Part shown: positions 6,914 to 9,565 of the stretch, piece by piece
Numbering within the stretch: position 1 is the stretch's first letter
Layout of the letters: each line of letters opens with the position of its first letter
Made by a program: the position numbers and the translations under genes
Notes under the pieces: generated by a model
The model's input: only the letters and a program-made list of their open reading frames with translations
The model's database searches: none
What the model was told of the DNA's origin: nothing
Assembly (NCBI GenBank): GCA_023663915.1
Contig: JAMPGN010000166.1
Coordinates: 1-9,565, forward strand
Reading direction: 5' to 3'
DNA: 9,565 nucleotides
Source of the DNA: Eubacterium sp.
GTDB lineage: Bacteria > Bacillota_A > Clostridia > Lachnospirales > Lachnospiraceae

Positions 6914-8065
6914 ATGCGGACGATCAGAGGAATGGTTTATACGGATAAGATGTGTTTTGAGCCGGGAGAGATAACGGTCACGGGAGATACGATTGAGAAG
7001 GTTGAGCGCTTCGGGGAGGACCAACTAACGAAAGAGGAGGCAAAATGCTATATTCTTCCGGGATTGGTGGATACCCATTTTCATGGATGCGCGGGGTATG
7101 ATTTCTGTGACGGTACGGTGGAGGCAATGCGTGCGATCGCTTCTTATGAATTGACTCACGGTATCACGACCATCACGCCGGCGACCATGACGCTTGCTGA
7201 GGATACACTTATGAATATCTGTGCGACATGCGCTTCGGCGGTGGAGACGGAGACATTGGAAGAAGGAATTGTGCTTAGCGATGTGCTGAAAGGAATTTAT
7301 CTGGAAGGACCCTTTATTTCCATGGGGAAAAAGGGTGCACAGAATCCGGCGTATATCCACAAGCCTGATATGGAGATGTTAGACAGGCTGCAGCAGGCAG
7401 CAAAAGGAATGATAAGAATCGTGGTGATCGCGCCTGAGACGGATGGCGCGATGGACTGCATCAAGGCTGGTAAAGGCAAATATCGATTTTCCATTGCCCA
7501 TACATGCGCCGACTATGAGACGGCGAAAGAAGCGATCGAGGCGGGCGCGGCTCATGTGACGCATCTCTATAACGCTATGCCGCCTTTTACACACAGGAAA
7601 CCGGGCGTAATCGGTGCGGCGGCGGAAGATGCCCATACGGAAGCGGAGCTGATCTGCGACGGCATTCACATTCACCCAAGTGTTGTGAAGAGTACGTTCA
7701 AGCTCTTTGGGGCAGAACGCATGGTGCTCATCAGCGACAGCATGATGGCGACAGGCATGGAGGATGGGGATTATGCGCTGGGCGGCCAGCCGGTTCAGGT
7801 CAAAGGCAATCGCGCGATTCTCGCGGACGGAACGATCGCGGGCAGCGCGACGAATTTATATGATTGTATGCGGACGGCAATCGGGATGGGTATTCCCAAG
7901 GAAGATGCAGTCAGGGCGGCGACCCTGAATCCCGCCGTGGCTGTCGGACTTGCGGACGAATGCGGCAGTCTGAAAGCAGGCAGAAAAGCGGACATTCTCG
8001 TTGCAGACGGTGCCTTTGAACTGCGTGAAGTAATCAAATCCGGTAGGACCGTGACGCAAAAGTAA
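6914..8065 (+). CDS. nagA: N-acetylglucosamine-6-phosphate deacetylase
   Basis: Cytoplasmic metal hydrolase of the amidohydrolase superfamily that removes acetate from GlcNAc-6-P to give glucosamine-6-phosphate, the NagB substrate. The 383-residue product has the family's usual length. Visible signatures: metal-binding DTHFHG with His55 and His57; GITTITPATMT; metal-ligand Glu in IYLEGPFIS; metal-ligand His in SIAHTCADY; the THLYNAMPPFTHRKPG segment with another metal His; and the catalytic Asp in VLISDSMMATGM. The C-terminal LNPAVAVGL and GRKADILVAD parts belong to the outer beta domain. All expected active-site residues are seen. It follows nagB by 77 bases without a terminator, so both are probably on one mRNA. 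A weak hairpin and the promoter of the next gene lie at its end. The deacetylase plus deaminase pair argues that GlcNAc, not only glucosamine, is used. Confidence 0.96.
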   Translation: MRTIRGMVYTDKMCFEPGEITVTGDTIEKVERFGEDQLTKEEAKCYILPGLVDTHFHGCAGYDFCDGTVEAMRAIASYELTHGITTITPATMTLAEDTLMNICATCASAVETETLEEGIVLSDVLKGIYLEGPFISMGKKGAQNPAYIHKPDMEMLDRLQQAAKGMIRIVVIAPETDGAMDCIKAGKGKYRFSIAHTCADYETAKEAIEAGAAHVTHLYNAMPPFTHRKPGVIGAAAEDAHTEAELICDGIHIHPSVVKSTFKLFGAERMVLISDSMMATGMEDGDYALGGQPVQVKGNRAILADGTIAGSATNLYDCMRTAIGMGIPKEDAVRAATLNPAVAVGLADECGSLKAGRKADILVADGAFELREVIKSGRTVTQK

Positions 8066-8095
8066 TGATGAAGTAAAAAGTTCTTTTGCATTTTT
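8056..8095 (+). terminator. Possible weak terminator after nagA
   Basis: GCAAAAG (8056-8062, within the last codons) can pair with CTTTTGC (8083-8089), followed by ATTTTT. The stem is only 7 bp, AT-rich, with a 20-base loop, so any termination would be weak. It overlaps the -35 of the next gene's probable promoter. Confidence 0.3.
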
Positions 8096-8114
8096 CCATT
8101 GAGTATGATAGAAT
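8086..8114 (+). promoter_or_regulatory. Promoter of the GerMN lipoprotein gene
   Basis: TTGCAT (8086-8091) lies 17 bases before TAGAAT (8109-8114). An overlapping alternative is TTCTTT (8081-8086), 17 bases before TATGAT (8104-8109). Either way a vegetative-type promoter is well supported, leaving a leader of roughly 90 bases. The 11 bases GAGTATGATAG here also occur at the binding-protein promoter (1757-1767). Confidence 0.55.
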
Positions 8115-8139
8115 AGACCCAATTTAGCGGCAGTATCGT

Positions 8140-8197
8140 TGATTTCAATCAGTCGGAGCAGATAGGTATGCCAGCCGCATGACGGCAGGACGCTCCG
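8140..8197 (+). other. Structured leader of the GerMN lipoprotein gene
   Basis: Contains the palindrome TGATT-TC-AATCA (8140-8151), then CGGAGC (8154-8159) pairing with GCTCCG (8192-8197), enclosing TGCC (8169-8172) pairing with GGCA (8184-8187). The fold ends just before the ribosome site. A four-codon reading frame ATG-CCA-GCC-GCA-TGA (8168-8182) lies in the loop, 9 bases after GGAG. I do not recognise a known riboswitch class. Confidence 0.3.
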
Positions 8198-8211
8198 CCA
8201 GGGGAGAGATT

Positions 8212-9069
8212 ATGAAAAATGGAAAAAAGTTTGCCATTGCTGCGGCTGCGGCAGTGGCGTTGCTTATGGCATGCGGGAAGAAAGCCGATGAAACCATAGT
8301 TTCCGGCGAGATGGCTGTGCCGGAGATGTCTTCCGAAGATCTGCTGGTGAGTTCGCTGGAATATCTTTTGGAGGAAGATGGGCAGGAGGATTCCCAGGAT
8401 CAGAGGCAGTCATCGGAATCGGATGATTTCGTAAATCAAGCGGATAATGTGAACTCAGATGCTCCGACAGAGTCCGGGGATGCGGTGGATGTGGATGGAC
8501 AGCAGCCGCCAGATGCAGAGCAGGGAGAGACGGCGGTCATCTATTATGGAAGCGGCGGTTCTTCTGAGCTGAAAGAAGAGATGATTACGATTCCAGAGAA
8601 GACGCCGGAAGAATTGATCGGTGCGCTGGCGCGTCACAATATCGTGTCATTGGATACGAATGTACTTTCCTTTGAGGAGACGAAGGAAGGGGAGCGGACG
8701 GTATTATATCTCGATCTGTCCAAGGCGGCAGGCGAATATTTGAGAACGATGTCCAAGGAAGCGGAGTGTATCATTATTGCATCGATTGCAAGCACGTTTG
8801 TTGAGAATTATGATGCCGATGCAGTCTATCTTATGGTGGAGGGAGAAACGCTTGTCACGTCCAATGCAGAGTATGCGGAGGCGGTCGGAAGATGTACGCC
8901 GGCAGAGCTCATGCAGAAGTCCGGGGAGGTTGATGACGACACCGTGCAGAAGACAGGTAATGAGGATGCCGTGCAAGAGACAGGTGCAGAAGATTCGGGG
9001 CAGGACGAGGAGAAAGGACTGGATGAGCAGACACAGAGTAAGCTGCCGCTAGTTCAAGAGAAAGAATAG
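8212..9069 (+). CDS. GerMN-domain lipoprotein with acidic flanks
   Basis: Predicted membrane-anchored lipoprotein of the sporulation/germination-linked GerMN family. The 285-residue product has a signal peptide and lipobox LMAC with Cys21, a long acidic Ser/Asp/Glu/Gln-rich linker (about 28-105), a GerMN domain (about 108-222) recognised by VLYLDLSKAAGEYL, the helix with IIIASIASTFVENY and DADAVYLMVEGE, and a second acidic tail (238-285). The tail holds an imperfect 9-residue repeat (DTVQKTGNE, DAVQETGAE, then a decayed copy). The frame is open from ATG 8179, but the signal peptide and GGGGAGAG at 8201-8208 place the start at 8212. In known sporulators, GerM acts in engulfment and germination; many GerMN lipoproteins in Clostridia are uncharacterised and the exact role here is unknown. 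It has its own promoter and a DUF4125 gene after it. Confidence 0.8.
   Translation: MKNGKKFAIAAAAAVALLMACGKKADETIVSGEMAVPEMSSEDLLVSSLEYLLEEDGQEDSQDQRQSSESDDFVNQADNVNSDAPTESGDAVDVDGQQPPDAEQGETAVIYYGSGGSSELKEEMITIPEKTPEELIGALARHNIVSLDTNVLSFEETKEGERTVLYLDLSKAAGEYLRTMSKEAECIIIASIASTFVENYDADAVYLMVEGETLVTSNAEYAEAVGRCTPAELMQKSGEVDDDTVQKTGNEDAVQETGAEDSGQDEEKGLDEQTQSKLPLVQEKE
8938..8991 (+). repeat. Imperfect 27-base tandem repeat in the acidic tail
   Basis: Units 8938-8964 and 8965-8991 encode DTVQKTGNE and DAVQETGAE. By eye 19 of 27 bases match; a third, decayed copy may follow. It suggests that the tail grew by in-frame duplication. Confidence 0.6.
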
Positions 9070-9123
9070 ATTAGGACAAAGCAAATTTATCTGCGGGAAG
9101 AATAGAAGGGAAGAAGGGATAGC

Positions 9124-9565
9124 ATGGCGGACATTAGTGCGCGTGAACAGCTTATTTTTGAGATAGCCCAGACAGAGTGGGAATTATTTCAGAATGTGTA
9201 TAATACAGGCGGAAGGGCAGCCTGTCAGGATGATCCGGACACATTTTTTAAGATGCGCATGAGCCAGTGGATGGTCTATTCTGACGAAATACTCCATAGT
9301 TATCTGGAAGATTGCCGACAGGCAATGGCGGAAGGAAGAAATCTTGTCTTCGAGAAATATGGCAGAATGATGGAGAGTACCTTCCCAGAAGAGTATGAAG
9401 AGATCAAGGAATACCTTCCCGACGTGTCTGACAAAACAGAGATCGTGGAAAAGATTGTGAAGATCAATCTGGAATGGGACGCGAATATGCTGCGTGATTA
9501 TCCGAATTTACGGAATAGAGGCAGGGTGTTAACCACGGCGGAAGACGGTATTATGGCGGGTTCTT
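9124..9565 (+). CDS. DUF4125 family protein, 3'-truncated by window edge
   Basis: Protein of unknown function. The 147 visible residues match my memory of the DUF4125 pattern: REQLIFEIAQTEWELFQ at the start, then NTGGRAACQDDPDTFFKMR (about 27-45), MSQW, a Ser-Tyr-Leu-Glu-Asp helix, and GRNLVFEKYGRMMEST (about 71-86). The family is about 200 residues, so roughly the last quarter is cut off. No signal peptide or membrane segment is seen; the protein should be cytoplasmic and mostly helical. The start is supported by AAGGG (9114-9118), 5 bases before ATG. It begins 54 bases after the GerMN lipoprotein gene with no terminator visible between, so co-transcription is likely. The conserved Gly-Gly-Arg, Cys-Gln-Asp and Glu-Lys-Tyr residues suggest a real binding or catalytic role, but none is known to me. 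Confidence 0.8.
   Translation, partial: MADISAREQLIFEIAQTEWELFQNVYNTGGRAACQDDPDTFFKMRMSQWMVYSDEILHSYLEDCRQAMAEGRNLVFEKYGRMMESTFPEEYEEIKEYLPDVSDKTEIVEKIVKINLEWDANMLRDYPNLRNRGRVLTTAEDGIMAGS

Noticed and set aside
8179..8211. Upstream ATG for the GerMN lipoprotein
   Set aside because: It would put 11 polar residues before the signal peptide; the 8212 start has a ribosome site and a normal lipoprotein signal.
1..9565. Phage, insertion sequence, CRISPR, toxin-antitoxin or defence system
   Set aside because: No transposase, integrase, repeat array, nuclease or toxin-like protein was found; all genes fit sugar use, sporulation-linked or unknown-function families.

Overview
The window reads as one strand of a Gram-positive, spore-forming type genome, most likely a gut Clostridia/Lachnospiraceae member. 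The grounds are purine-rich GGAGG-like ribosome sites, a YesM/YesN-type two-component system paired with a CUT1 sugar ABC transporter, a GerMN-domain lipoprotein and a DUF4125 protein. The taxon is inferred from gene style, not from a marker gene. All nine recognisable genes lie on the + strand. The first (a histidine kinase) is cut by the left edge and the last (DUF4125) by the right edge.

Bases 1-6836 and on to 8065 look like one amino-sugar uptake and breakdown locus: sensor kinase (1-1710), sugar-binding lipoprotein (1818-3239), two membrane permeases (3371-4258, 4270-5139), a response regulator with an AraC-type DNA-binding domain (5282-6064), glucosamine-6-phosphate deaminase nagB (6096-6836) and N-acetylglucosamine-6-phosphate deacetylase nagA (6914-8065). 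The likely logic is this. The kinase senses a glycan-related signal outside the cell and phosphorylates the regulator. The binding protein and permeases import an amino sugar or a short oligosaccharide containing it. NagA then NagB turn GlcNAc-6-P into fructose-6-P. The transporter ATPase and a GlcNAc kinase are not in the window and must be encoded elsewhere.

The binding-protein gene is followed by three strong hairpins and a T-run (3266-3328). This arrangement should make its mRNA far more abundant than that of the permeases. Three AACAAT direct repeats (1703-1737) sit just before its probable promoter and are a candidate regulator site.

From about 8086 a separate unit begins with its own probable promoter. 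It holds a GerMN-domain lipoprotein with acidic tails (8212-9069) and the start of a DUF4125 gene (9124 to the edge). I see no tRNA, rRNA, CRISPR, insertion sequence or phage gene. The locus is mostly of known type. The less understood parts are the intergenic hairpin cluster, the candidate operator and the DUF4125 protein.
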